Assembly: GCF_001514495.1 (NCBI RefSeq)
Contig: NZ_BCNM01000026.1
Span: 1 to 64,000 of the forward strand
Source: Paenibacillus pabuli NBRC 13638
GTDB taxonomy: Bacteria > Bacillota > Bacilli > Paenibacillales > Paenibacillaceae
Reading direction: 5' to 3'
DNA length: 64,000 nt
The stretch's first letter is position 1, and every line of letters starts with the position of its first letter. This document shows, one piece after another, positions 52,263 through 61,060 of this stretch. The notes under the pieces are model-generated. The model was not told the DNA's origin and ran no database searches. It worked only from the letters and a program-made list of their open reading frames with translations. The position numbers and the translations under genes are program-made.

Positions 52263-53516
52263 ATGACGAAGAGCTCTATCATTTCTCTGTCTGAAATCAC
52301 GAATTTCCAATCGAAAGAAGAAGAATTCAGTCCCTACCGTTGGTATCGCAGCATGCTGGATCAGGAACCCGTCATCTACAATGAGGAAAGCGATTCCTGG
52401 CATGTATTCAGGTATGATCTTGTCAAAACCGTGCTTAATGATCACGAGCATTTCTCCAGTGTGAGAAAAAGGTCCATTGTTAACGTAGGATATTCGAGTG
52501 AAGAAAAAGGCGCGGATAACGATCATCACATGCCGGACAAGCTGGATATTCATAACGTAGATCCGCCGGAACATCGCAAGCGGAGATCACTACTTGCAAG
52601 TGCATTTACACCGAGAAGTCTCAAGCTTTGGGAACCGAGAATAGAAGCTGTAGCCGAAGAACTGATCAGAGAATTTGAACATCAATCGGAAGTGGACATT
52701 GTTGAAGCCTATACAAGCATGTTTCCTGTCATTATCATGGCGGATCTGCTTGGCATTCCTTCCAATGATCGTCTTTTGTTTAAAAAATGGGTGGACACGA
52801 TGTTTATGCCCACAACGGATGCCACTTTTGATCAAATTAACCAATTAAAAAAGGTTGCCGGGGAGGAATATTTCAAGTACTTATATCCTTTCGTCGTGTC
52901 CAAAAGATCCAATCTGGGAGAAGATATCATATCAGACCTGATTCAGGTTGAATTGGATGGCGAGCACTTTACGGATGAAGAGATTGTGCGAACCACCATG
53001 TTTATTCTGGGGGCAGGCATTGAAACGACCAGCAATCTGCTGGCCAACTCGTTCTATGCGCTTTTATATGATCAACCGGAATTGTATGCCGAACTCAGAG
53101 ATAACCTTGAGCTTGTTCCAGCTGCAGTAGAAGAAATGCTTCGATATCGTTTTCACATCAGCAAAATGGATCGCGAAGTCAAAAAGGATAACGAACTGCT
53201 TGGCGTTAAGTTGAAAAAAGGAGACGCTATCGTTGCGTGGATGAGTGCAGCCAATATGGATGAACGTATGTTCGCAGATCCTTTCACACTGAATATTCAT
53301 CGCTCGAATAATAATAAGCAGCTTGCCTTCGGTTTTGGTACCCACTTCTGTCTGGGGGCACCCCTGGCGCGTCTGGAAGCCAAAATTGTACTGACTACTT
53401 TCCTAAAAACCTTCACCAGAATTGAACCTGTGAAAGAATTCAATCTGGAAGAGAATCTCATCCCTTCAGCAGCAGGCCAATCTTTAACAAGCCTTCCTTT
53501 GAAGCTGTTTACGTAA
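52263..53516 (+). CDS. Cytochrome P450
   Basis: A 417-residue soluble bacterial P450. The I-helix has ILGAGIETTSN (about 241-251), the K-helix ExxR is EEML-R in AAVEEMLRYR (about 285-294), and the heme ligand is Cys363 in FGFGTHFCLGAPLAR. Overall it resembles CYP107-type monooxygenases. Substrate and redox partner are not indicated; no ferredoxin gene is adjacent. RBS AAGGAGG is about 6 bases upstream. It is monocistronic, ended by a terminator, and divergent from the YhgE-PadR pair. Confidence 0.95.
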   Translation: MTKSSIISLSEITNFQSKEEEFSPYRWYRSMLDQEPVIYNEESDSWHVFRYDLVKTVLNDHEHFSSVRKRSIVNVGYSSEEKGADNDHHMPDKLDIHNVDPPEHRKRRSLLASAFTPRSLKLWEPRIEAVAEELIREFEHQSEVDIVEAYTSMFPVIIMADLLGIPSNDRLLFKKWVDTMFMPTTDATFDQINQLKKVAGEEYFKYLYPFVVSKRSNLGEDIISDLIQVELDGEHFTDEEIVRTTMFILGAGIETTSNLLANSFYALLYDQPELYAELRDNLELVPAAVEEMLRYRFHISKMDREVKKDNELLGVKLKKGDAIVAWMSAANMDERMFADPFTLNIHRSNNNKQLAFGFGTHFCLGAPLARLEAKIVLTTFLKTFTRIEPVKEFNLEENLIPSAAGQSLTSLPLKLFT

Positions 53517-53584
53517 ATACGTATGCGTATATACCATTTATGGATAGTTAGGTTCACGGCATTTTAATATAATAAAATCAAACC

Positions 53585-53612
53585 AAAAAGAGCAGATCCC
53601 ATCTGCTCTTTC
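53585..53612. terminator. Terminator downstream of the P450 gene
   Basis: AAAGAGCAGAT, loop CCC, ATCTGCTCTTT followed by CTCTC. The A tract on the left also allows leftward termination of the TetR gene. Confidence 0.75.
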
Positions 53613-53676
53613 TCTCTGGCTTTTACAATTCACCGTCTACCCTCCGTTATTGCCTATCTTTCGATGCTGCCATTCG

Positions 53677-54257
53677 CTAATTCAACAGACCTGCTCCATT
53701 CATGATAAACGGCACCATCCGCTCCGCCAAATCAGAAGGAGATTCCTGCCTGCCCTCCAGATTCCAGCGATAGGTCAAACCGTAGATGGACCAGCTTAAC
53801 ATCGTGGATACATATTCCAGCGGCTGTCTCTCCCTAGAATCCGAGTCCCTTGTAATAATCTGAAAAATGAGTCGCTCCAGTTGAGTCTTAATATTTTCTT
53901 CAAAGATTGGTGCAACGGACGCATACTTCTTGATACATTGGTTGCTTGAATCATGATAATTACATAAGGAAATAACAAGCTGTTTCACGGTCTCTTCCAT
54001 CAAGGGTGCCTGCGTATCTACCATTTTGAGAACGTATTCTTCAAAGGCAAATGACAGTACGGTCTCCAGCAGTTCATACTTGTCCGCAAAATGGGCATAG
54101 AATGTTGCACGATTAATGGTCGCCTCTTGCGTGATATCCCGAATCGTAATGGAGTAGAAATCTTTATTATTCAAATGAGTCAGGAAGGCATTCTGTATTA
54201 ATTGACGTGTTCGAATAACCCGCGGATCGTTTGGATTGGGGGAAATACACCGGACAT
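53677..54257 (-). pseudogene. TetR family regulator with a frameshift in a C5 run
   Basis: The open frame (53677-54174) starts with TTG and lacks the first helix of TetR proteins. Upstream in the same frame the reading continues to a natural TetR start: NPNDPRVIRTRQLIQNAFLTHLNNKDFYS. A good start ATG (54255-54257, AAGGAG upstream) lies in the adjacent frame; inserting one C in the C5 run at 54238-54242 (G5 on plus strand) joins them as MSGVFPPNPNDPRVIRT. The DNA-binding helix-turn-helix is ITIRDITQEATINRATFYAHFADKYELL. The C-terminal domain is complete and ends MVPFIMNGAGLLN. It may be decay, sequencing error or phase variation. Confidence 0.72.
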
Positions 54258-54298
54258 ATGCCTACTACTCCTTTTCTTTCAAAACTAATCTTGTTCCC

Positions 54299-54327
54299 AT
54301 TATAAATATCTGCTGTTTTGTCAACAA
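54299..54327 (-). promoter_or_regulatory. Candidate tetR promoter
   Basis: Minus strand TTGTTG (54322-54327) and TATAAT (54299-54304) spaced by 17 bases, about 42 bp before the ATG at 54257. Confidence 0.55.
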
Positions 54328-54472
54328 GTGATATAAAACAATGCGACAATCTGCTGCTGTTTTCGCTTAAACTACATATTGGATAAATTGTCGGTTGAGA
54401 GACGACTCCATACCTTGCTACGATTGCACTCGTACCCCGCAAGGAGGTACACCATACAGGAGGTGCAATCCA

Positions 54473-55590
54473 TTGAGTAATCATCAGCAAATCCAAGCCA
54501 CAGATCTGTTTCAACCCTATACGATTCATCACTTAACGCTGCAATCCCGCATCGTCATGCCTGCCATGGGCCGTGCCTTTTCCCCCAATGGCGTGCCTGG
54601 ACCGGATGTAGCCGCTTATTATCGCCGTCGTGCCGAGAATGGTGTGGGCCTTATTGTGACCGAAGGTACGGTTATTAACCATCCGGCTGCTACAAGCGAA
54701 CCGAGAGTGCCTTTGTTCTACGGCGAAGAAGCATTAGACGGTTGGGCAGAAGTCGTCAGACAAGTCCATGAAGCCGGTGGTAAAATATTTCCTCAGCTCT
54801 GGCATATGGGCATGGCTCGTCCAGCAGGATCACAACCTTATCCCGAAGCACCCTCCATGGGCCATCAGGCATTGATCTGGAAGGTAATCTGACAGGCAAA
54901 CCGATGAGTGAAGAAGAAATCACCCTCATTATTCAAGCCTTTGTCGATGCAGCGATTCAAGCCAAACAGCTTGGATTTAACGGCATCGAAATTCAAGGAG
55001 CACACGGTTACCTGGTCGACCAATTTTTCTGGGACAAAACGAATACACGGACAGACCGCTACGGTGGTGATCTGATCAAACGTACACAATTCGCCACGGA
55101 ACTTATACAGGCCATCCGAACTGCCGTGGGTCCCGATTACCCGATTGCCATTCGTTTGTCGCAATGGAAAATGAGCGATTATTACGTCAAACCGTTAGAT
55201 ACACCGGAAAAGCTGGAGCAGTTTCTACATGTGTTGGTACAGGCCGGCATCGATATATTTCACTGCTCGACACGTCGGTTCTGGGAGCCGGAATATGAAG
55301 GGTCGGAACTTGGATTTGCGGGCTGGGTGAAAAAACTGACAGGCAAACCAACGATCGCCGTGGGCTCTGTCGGTTTGGATGATGAATTCACCAGTCTCTA
55401 TACGGAAGGTAAAGGTGCAGGGCACAAGGATCTGGATGATCTTCTCCATCGGTTGGACCAGCAGGAATTTGATCTGGTTGCCGTTGGGCGTGCACTTCTC
55501 GCTGATCCGGCGTGGGCTGTGAAAATCCGAGATGGCCGTGTGAATGAAATTCAGGCGTTTTCGCCTGAATCGCTCGCTACGCTGTTATAA
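54473..55590 (+). pseudogene. NADH:flavin oxidoreductase (Old Yellow Enzyme), frameshifted
   Basis: Two frames make one OYE-type TIM-barrel flavoprotein of about 372 residues. The first part (54473-54892) has LFQPYTIHHLTLQSRIVMPAMGR and HEAGGKIFPQLWHMGM. The second part (54904-55590) has GFNGIEIQGAHGYLVDQFF, RTDRYGGDLIKRTQF and VGRALLADPAW. At about 54855-54862 the sequence GGCCATCAGGC should be GGCCCATCAGGC: one missing C turns PSMGPSGIDLEGNLTG into PSMGHQALIWKVI followed by stop. The start is TTG 54473 with AGGAGG 9 bases upstream. It is divergent from the TetR gene, its likely regulator. FMN-dependent reduction of activated alkenes is expected if intact. Confidence 0.78.
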
Positions 55591-55603
55591 TGAGCTATAA
55601 TTG

Positions 55604-55652
55604 AACCAAAGTACTCGTCATCCCTGAACTGAGGGGCAGCGGGTATTTTGGT
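55604..55652 (+). terminator. Putative terminator of the OYE gene
   Basis: ACCAAAGTACTCG ... CGGGTATTTTGGT imperfect stem with a loop of about 20 bases. Only a weak T run follows, so the call is tentative. Confidence 0.5.
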
Positions 55653-55753
55653 TATTTAGATGTTGAACAAGAAAGACGAGCAATATCGTCCAAGAATGAA
55701 CCCTTCTTTTCATATTATACTGACATTAACTTACTAGAAAGAAGGTGCAGCAG

Positions 55754-56605
55754 GTGACTCGCGAAGTGCGAACCGTGGTCTTCGATACCAATCTACAGCT
55801 TGAAGCCTATCAATTCGAAGGCATTATGCAGAAATTCCCCAATCATTTTCATGACTATTACGTCATTGGATTTATTGAGCAAGGCAAGCGGCATCTCGTA
55901 TGTAATAACGAAGAATATATCCTGAACACTGGAGACATGATTATCTTTAATCCGCATGATCCCCATGCCTGCGAGCAGGTGGACGGAAGAACCCTCGATT
56001 ATCGCTGCATCAACATTCAGCCCGAGGTCATGCGCCAATATGTACAGGAAATCACCGGACGAGATTACTTGCCCCGGTTTACTTCTCCAGTACTTCCCCA
56101 AAGTGAACATGTTGCTTCCTTGCATGAACTGCACCAGATGATCTTGGAGGAGCAATCCGATTTCCACAAAGAAGAATTGTTGCTCTTCCTGCTGGAACAG
56201 CTGCTAAGAGAATATGCGGATGCTGAACCGCCTATTTCTGCTCAGGACGTCACGATTGAGATCAGACGCATATGCGAGTACATAGAGTCTCATTATATGG
56301 AGAGCATTACGCTAAACCAATTGGCCGAGTGGACAGGCATGAGCAAATATCATCTACTGCGTGTATTCACCCGCCAAAAAGGAATATCCCCGTATCGCTA
56401 CCTGGAAACGATTCGCATCAACCAGGCCAAAAAGCTGTTGGAGCAAGGGGAACTCCCGATCGAGGTGGCTGCGCAGACTGGTTTCAGTGACCAGAGTCAC
56501 TTTACGAACTTTTTCAAAAAACTGATCGGCTTGACGCCAAAACAGTACCGACGCATCTTCAACCATGAAGCGGATTCAAAGCGTGCAGCGGATCACATGT
56601 CATGA
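55754..56605 (+). CDS. AraC family transcriptional regulator
   Basis: About 283 residues. The N-terminal cupin domain (about 15-140) has FPNHFHDYYVIGFIEQG and ILNTGDMIIFNPHDPHAC. The C-terminal pair of helix-turn-helix motifs (about 175-275) reads LNQLAEWTGMSKYHLLRVFTRQKGISPYRYL and VAAQTGFSDQSHFTNFFKKLIGLTPKQYR (motif cores LNQLAEWTGMS and SDQSHFTNFFKK). The start is GTG 55754, chosen because AAGG ends 8 bases upstream. Its stop overlaps the start of the EamA gene by 4 bases (ATGA), so it probably controls the exporter. Confidence 0.88.
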   Translation: MTREVRTVVFDTNLQLEAYQFEGIMQKFPNHFHDYYVIGFIEQGKRHLVCNNEEYILNTGDMIIFNPHDPHACEQVDGRTLDYRCINIQPEVMRQYVQEITGRDYLPRFTSPVLPQSEHVASLHELHQMILEEQSDFHKEELLLFLLEQLLREYADAEPPISAQDVTIEIRRICEYIESHYMESITLNQLAEWTGMSKYHLLRVFTRQKGISPYRYLETIRINQAKKLLEQGELPIEVAAQTGFSDQSHFTNFFKKLIGLTPKQYRRIFNHEADSKRAADHMS

Positions 56606-57525
56606 CAAGTCAGAACAAAGTATCCACTGGGCATCTGCTGGCCTTACTTACGATTATGATCTGGGGAACGACGTTTATTTCCACCAAGGTACTGCTCATT
56701 GACTTCACCCCGGTGGAAATTCTCTTTTTCCGCTTCCTGATTGGCTATGTGGTGCTCTTCCTGATCTATCCGCGTTCATTGCGGGTTACTTCGTTCAGAG
56801 AAGAATTGCTGTTTATTGCAGCAGGGTTGTGTGGTGTGACATTATATTTTCTCATTGAAAATATTGCACTGGTATACACACTCGCTTCCAATGCAGGCGT
56901 CATCGTCTCGATTGCCCCCTTCTTCACTGCCGTACTTGCGCATTTCTTTCTGGATGGAGAGAGGTTACACAAGAGGTTTATCGTTGGCTTCGGCATTGCC
57001 TTGACAGGTATCATTCTGATCGGACTGAACGGCAGTTTCATTCTGCAACTGGATCCGCTGGGAGATCTGCTCGCATGTATAGCCCCTGCCGTATGGGCCA
57101 TTTATTCGGTACTCATGCGCAAAATAGGCGAGCTTCCCTATCACACCATTGGAGCTACACGTAAAGTGTTTTTCTATGGGCTGATGTTCATGCTGCCGGC
57201 CTTGTTCCTGTTCGAATTCCACTTCGATCTCGGGCGCTTCGCCAACATGGCCAACCTCTCGAACGTTCTGTTCCTTGGACTGGGTGCCTCTGCCTTATGT
57301 TTTGTGACCTGGAACCGGGCAGTGAGTCTCTTGGGAGCCGTCAAAACAAGTGTCTACATTTATCTGGTGCCTGTCATTACCGTCATCGCTTCTGCCCTGA
57401 TTCTATATGAACGGATTACCTGGATCACGCTGCTGGGAGCTGGGTTAACGTTGGTTGGATCGTTTATTTCAGAACGGAAAGTGCGAAGCAAAGCCTCTAC
57501 CAGCATGCTACCAGAGCTGCAGTAG
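56602..57525 (+). CDS. EamA/DMT family transporter
   Basis: A 307-residue protein with ten predicted helices in two EamA repeats (about 8-140 and 150-285). The first repeat starts LLALLTIMIWGTTFISTKVLL and has FFRFLIGYVVLFL; the second has LIGLNGSFILQLDPLGDLLAC and ends at ITLLGAGLTLVGSFIS. The family exports amino acids, nucleosides and drugs; this substrate is unknown. It overlaps the AraC gene by 4 bases and is translationally coupled. Confidence 0.88.
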   Translation: MTSQNKVSTGHLLALLTIMIWGTTFISTKVLLIDFTPVEILFFRFLIGYVVLFLIYPRSLRVTSFREELLFIAAGLCGVTLYFLIENIALVYTLASNAGVIVSIAPFFTAVLAHFFLDGERLHKRFIVGFGIALTGIILIGLNGSFILQLDPLGDLLACIAPAVWAIYSVLMRKIGELPYHTIGATRKVFFYGLMFMLPALFLFEFHFDLGRFANMANLSNVLFLGLGASALCFVTWNRAVSLLGAVKTSVYIYLVPVITVIASALILYERITWITLLGAGLTLVGSFISERKVRSKASTSMLPELQ

Positions 57526-57618
57526 GCTTCAGTAGGGTATGGTTGGTTCACGTCCGGAACTACAGCATCGTAATGATTGTGCATATTAAGTTGGATAAAG
57601 CTCATTAAGTCTTACAGT

Positions 57619-57656
57619 CAAAAGAGGCATTAATCCAAACGGATTAGTGCCTCTCT
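57619..57656. terminator. Bidirectional terminator between eamA and rluF
   Basis: AAAAGAGGCATTAATCC, loop AAA, GGATTAGTGCCTCTC; A and T stretches support both directions between convergent genes. Confidence 0.85.
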
Positions 57657-57700
57657 TCCTTCTTCATTTTGCGGGTACATCGATTGGATTCGAATTATTC

Positions 57701-58393
57701 CTAGTTCAACATGGACAGAAGGTTCTCCAGCTCCTGCTTCTCCAGATGTCTCCACTCCCCACGTTCCAGCTGATCCAGTGTAATATTCATAATGCGAATA
57801 CGCTCCAGCTTTAACACTCTGTACCCCAGGGCTTTGCACATTCTGCGGATTTGCAGATTTAACCCCTGAGTCAGGATAATACGGAATACCTCTTCACTTT
57901 GCTTGTAGACCTCACATGGCTTGGTTACCACGTTCAGAATTTCAACGCCTTGGGACATGGCCTGCAAGAATTCGTCCGTCACAGGTTTGTCCACGGTGAC
58001 CACATATTCCTTCTCATGGTTATGCTCCGAACGCATCATCTTGTTCACAATATCTCCATCGTTGGTAAGCAAAATCAAACCCTCGGATGCTTTATCCAAC
58101 CTGCCGATCGCAAAAATACGTGAGGGATAATTCACATACTGAATGATGTTGCCCTTCACCTGTTCCGCTGCCGTACAGACGATACCCATCGGTTTATTCA
58201 GAGCAAGGTATACAGGCTCGCTATCATTAAAAGGAATTTCCTCGCCATCAATGAGCACGATATCCTCTGGTTCTACATCCGCTCCTTTCTCACAGACTTG
58301 GCCATTAATCGTGATGCGACCGGCTGCAATTAAACGGTTCGTTTCCCGGCGCGAACAAAATCCCGTCTCACTTATGTATTTGTTAATACGCAT
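57701..58393 (-). CDS. rluF: 23S rRNA pseudouridine synthase (RluF type)
   Basis: About 230 residues of the RsuA/RluB/RluF family. The N-terminal S4 domain (about 1-55, RINKYISETGFCSRRETNRL), then the catalytic Asp in GRLDKASEGLILLTN (about 93-107) and a PCEVYKQSEEVFRIIL/LQIRRMC region (about 155-180). RluF modifies U2604 of 23S rRNA. The start at 58393 is preferred, as the frame extends 12 codons up without an RBS; the GGTGG before it is weak. It is divergent from the orphan gene at 58518. Confidence 0.88.
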   Translation of the reverse strand: MRINKYISETGFCSRRETNRLIAAGRITINGQVCEKGADVEPEDIVLIDGEEIPFNDSEPVYLALNKPMGIVCTAAEQVKGNIIQYVNYPSRIFAIGRLDKASEGLILLTNDGDIVNKMMRSEHNHEKEYVVTVDKPVTDEFLQAMSQGVEILNVVTKPCEVYKQSEEVFRIILTQGLNLQIRRMCKALGYRVLKLERIRIMNITLDQLERGEWRHLEKQELENLLSMLN

Positions 58394-58517
58394 GTTCCAC
58401 CACTTCTCATCTACTGATTTCCAATCCATATCATCTCATTTATAATGGAACGAAGCAACGAGCCGTTATACCAAAGGTACATAGGAAAGCCAATACGCAC
58501 TCTGGAAGGAGCTATCC

Positions 58518-59396
58518 ATGGACAAAAAAAGCATGAGAGTCCTGAAAAAGTTATATCAGCATGCGAATGGTACTTATGATAGGGAACGCGAAGTTATGCT
58601 CTATCAAACAGATACACTTACTCCTGCTGAACAGGATGTATTGATCACAAACGGCTGGGTCGCTAATGATCTGAAATTGATCCGTCATGATGATATTATT
58701 CAACAACTCATTGCTCTACAGCAGCATTCGAGTCTTTCCTGGTCCACGGTTACCCAAGCATTTATTGCAGGTGTCGGGGGCAGTTATCCACGAGGCATCT
58801 CTACGCTCGCAAGCTACCATCTGATGATTCATTTACAGCCGCATGCTTACGAAGAGGCGGAACGCTTCCTGGCTTGCAACGTTTGCGGTTTCAGTCATAG
58901 CGATGAGTGCTGGAAGAATCTATCCAACATTCGATATGCTCTCCACCAGGGTTATGATTATAGTGGGACAAGCGTAGGTACCTACGCCGATCTAACGGAG
59001 TTAATCGGGCTATTTGAACAGGGACACGTGACTCCAACGATAGAGGATATCACCACATTCAATCAACTGCTTCGCATGCTGGATCAGGCTGGGGACGAAG
59101 AGTCTCCAGGGAAATTTGAGAAACGGCTAACAGCGGAAAAATTGGTTAAAGGTCACGCCGGAATTCGCCGCAGTATCCTTCAGGCGCTGTCCCGGGTAGG
59201 TGTACTGCCCAATCAGGTTCTCTCATTAAGTCCTGATCATTGGACAAACAACGAGGAGATTCTAAATGGTGAGTTATTGCTTAACAATACCAAAGGTCGT
59301 TCCGATATGGAGATGCCTTGGGCGGGCTGGCAAGGTAAACTTGGCGTCAATTGGGACATCGCACGCAAGCTGTTTGGGGACGCGATTCAAATTTAA
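58518..59396 (+). CDS. Hypothetical protein, family not recognised
   Basis: A 292-residue soluble protein without signal peptide or membrane segment. It starts with a basic stretch (MDKKSMRVLKKLYQHANGTYD). Residues about 68-140 hold a helical core with a cysteine pair C-x2-C (CNVCGFSH, about 119-126) and a third Cys ten residues on (DECW), suggesting metal binding or a structural cluster. Towards the end it is rich in Asp/Glu. RBS AAGGAG lies about 6 bases before the ATG. It is monocistronic with a terminator. Genuine coding is supported by length, RBS and composition, but the function cannot be named. Confidence 0.7.
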   Translation: MDKKSMRVLKKLYQHANGTYDREREVMLYQTDTLTPAEQDVLITNGWVANDLKLIRHDDIIQQLIALQQHSSLSWSTVTQAFIAGVGGSYPRGISTLASYHLMIHLQPHAYEEAERFLACNVCGFSHSDECWKNLSNIRYALHQGYDYSGTSVGTYADLTELIGLFEQGHVTPTIEDITTFNQLLRMLDQAGDEESPGKFEKRLTAEKLVKGHAGIRRSILQALSRVGVLPNQVLSLSPDHWTNNEEILNGELLLNNTKGRSDMEMPWAGWQGKLGVNWDIARKLFGDAIQI

Positions 59397-59762
59397 GATT
59401 AAATATGTATTTTCACGAAGTGGTCCTGATTAAGTCAAAATGTTTCCCGTCTAAACAGACAGGAAACATTTTTTTTGTTTTATACATCTATTTACCTGTT
59501 TAATCACAGGCGATAAGAATGCTGCTTAAACCTTTTGATTTTTCCAAGCCGGTGTTGCCTGATGTTGAATGATTCATCTATCGTTTCGACACGAAATCGA
59601 TTTAGGAAAAATAGGAAACCGAAAATTAATTCGTTTCGTCAAAACTTAACAATATTTTACAATAAAAAGCATGTACAATTGCATAATTATGGTATAAGTT
59701 ATATACGAAAGAAACATTTTTTACATAATATAAAATTTATATCCATCTTGGGAGGCTAACTG
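59397..59762. other. AT-rich intergenic region upstream of the MFS-aminotransferase set
   Basis: The 366 bp contain the terminator of the previous gene (59439-59478) and then AT-rich sequence with many TATA-like stretches (59650-59750) that probably include the operon promoter, though no convincing -35/-10 pair stands out. No known RNA element was recognised. Confidence 0.5.
59439..59478 (+). terminator. Terminator of the orphan gene
   Basis: AATGTTTCCCGTCT, loop AAAC, AGACAGGAAACATT, then TTTTTTTG. Confidence 0.9.
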
Positions 59763-60971
59763 ATGAGAAGAATTTTCGCTTTAAGCTGCGGTTTTTATCT
59801 ATTAATCGGCATAACCAGCGTGGTCATGGGGGCGCTTTTACCCGTTCTGCTGACACACTATGAGCGCGGTTACAGTGATGGCGGGTTTTTGCTATTTTTG
59901 CAATTCCTCGGTTTTCTTGTCGGGGTGCTTGTCGCTCCTTCCATGACTGCCCGTATTGGCAGAAAATCCATGCTGTTGATTGCTTTAATCTGCATTGTTG
60001 CTGCCTATGCCGTTCTTGGATTATTGCCATCCTGGACCGTGGTTCTTCTACTAACCATCCTCATAGGCTTCGGGTCAGGCATCATTGAACCCTCCGTAGG
60101 TGCGTTTACGATAGAATTCACCGAGAATCAAAAAGCGGTTGCGATGTCCAAGCTTGATGTGTTCTTCGCCCTGGGCGCACTCCTCATTCCGGCAGTTGCT
60201 GCCTTATTCATCTGGCTGAACCAGTGGCATCTCACATTTTATACCGTATCCCTTATATCGATTGTGCTTATGTTACTGTGGGTCACCATGCCCGAGTCCG
60301 CAGCAACTTATCTGAAGCAAGCTGGTGCAAATACTGCTGCACATCCAACTGGCCGAGCCCAATATTCCAAAAAACATCTCGGATTACTAACTATTTTTGT
60401 TATCTTTTTCTTCATCTATATGGGACTGGAACTTGGCCTGATGAACTTCTTGCCTTCCATCCTCGTTGAACGCTTGCAGCTTCAGGAATCCGTCGCCTCT
60501 CTCAGTGTATCCATCTTATGGATCGCAATGATCATCGGTCGTCTTTTCTCCGGAAAAATTGCAGAAGCCGTCAACTATATGCCTTTCCTGATCTGGAGTA
60601 CGGTGGGTACACTTCTCTTCGCTGTTGCCATGGTGTTCGTGACAGGCCAATGGGCAACGTACCTGCTGATCTTTGGAACCGGACTATTCATGTCAGGTCT
60701 GTTCTGTATTGCTCTGGTCTATGCAAATATTCTGATTCCCGGCATGACTGAACGAACAACCAGTATTCTGATTGCATCCGGTGGTATTGGCGGTGCCGTC
60801 CTGCAGTATGTAACCGGCTGGAGCATGAGCAATTGGCCTGTTGTCAATACGATCTGGATCTTGGCCGCATTTTGCCTGATTCTACTCTTCACGCTTATAC
60901 TCTCTCATCTCTGGAATGTAAGGAACAGTAGCTTAAACAGAACTCTCGCACACCAAGGTAAGGAGATTTAA
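59763..60971 (+). CDS. MFS transporter
   Basis: A 402-residue MFS protein with 12 predicted helices. Loop 2-3 has the motif A variant TARIGRKSMLLIALI (about 62-76). There is no signal peptide. Helix 4-5 includes GFGSGIIEPSVGAFTIEF. The family relations point to sugar or drug/metabolite export rather than a specific ligand. RBS GGGAGG is close before the ATG. It is the first gene of a same-strand set with an aminotransferase, a dehydrogenase and a phosphatase, so it may export their product. Confidence 0.85.
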   Translation: MRRIFALSCGFYLLIGITSVVMGALLPVLLTHYERGYSDGGFLLFLQFLGFLVGVLVAPSMTARIGRKSMLLIALICIVAAYAVLGLLPSWTVVLLLTILIGFGSGIIEPSVGAFTIEFTENQKAVAMSKLDVFFALGALLIPAVAALFIWLNQWHLTFYTVSLISIVLMLLWVTMPESAATYLKQAGANTAAHPTGRAQYSKKHLGLLTIFVIFFFIYMGLELGLMNFLPSILVERLQLQESVASLSVSILWIAMIIGRLFSGKIAEAVNYMPFLIWSTVGTLLFAVAMVFVTGQWATYLLIFGTGLFMSGLFCIALVYANILIPGMTERTTSILIASGGIGGAVLQYVTGWSMSNWPVVNTIWILAAFCLILLFTLILSHLWNVRNSSLNRTLAHQGKEI

Positions 60972-61060
60972 ACGCGCTGCTTTTGAGAGGGGTGATGCCT
61001 GCGTAATCCGGATTGATGAGCTTTGTTAAGGCTAGTACATTACATTATGGAGGGAATCGT

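Noticed and set aside
54167..54532. 121-codon minus frame overlapping the TetR start and OYE start
   Set aside because: It uses the wrong frame for both genes and overlaps their promoters.
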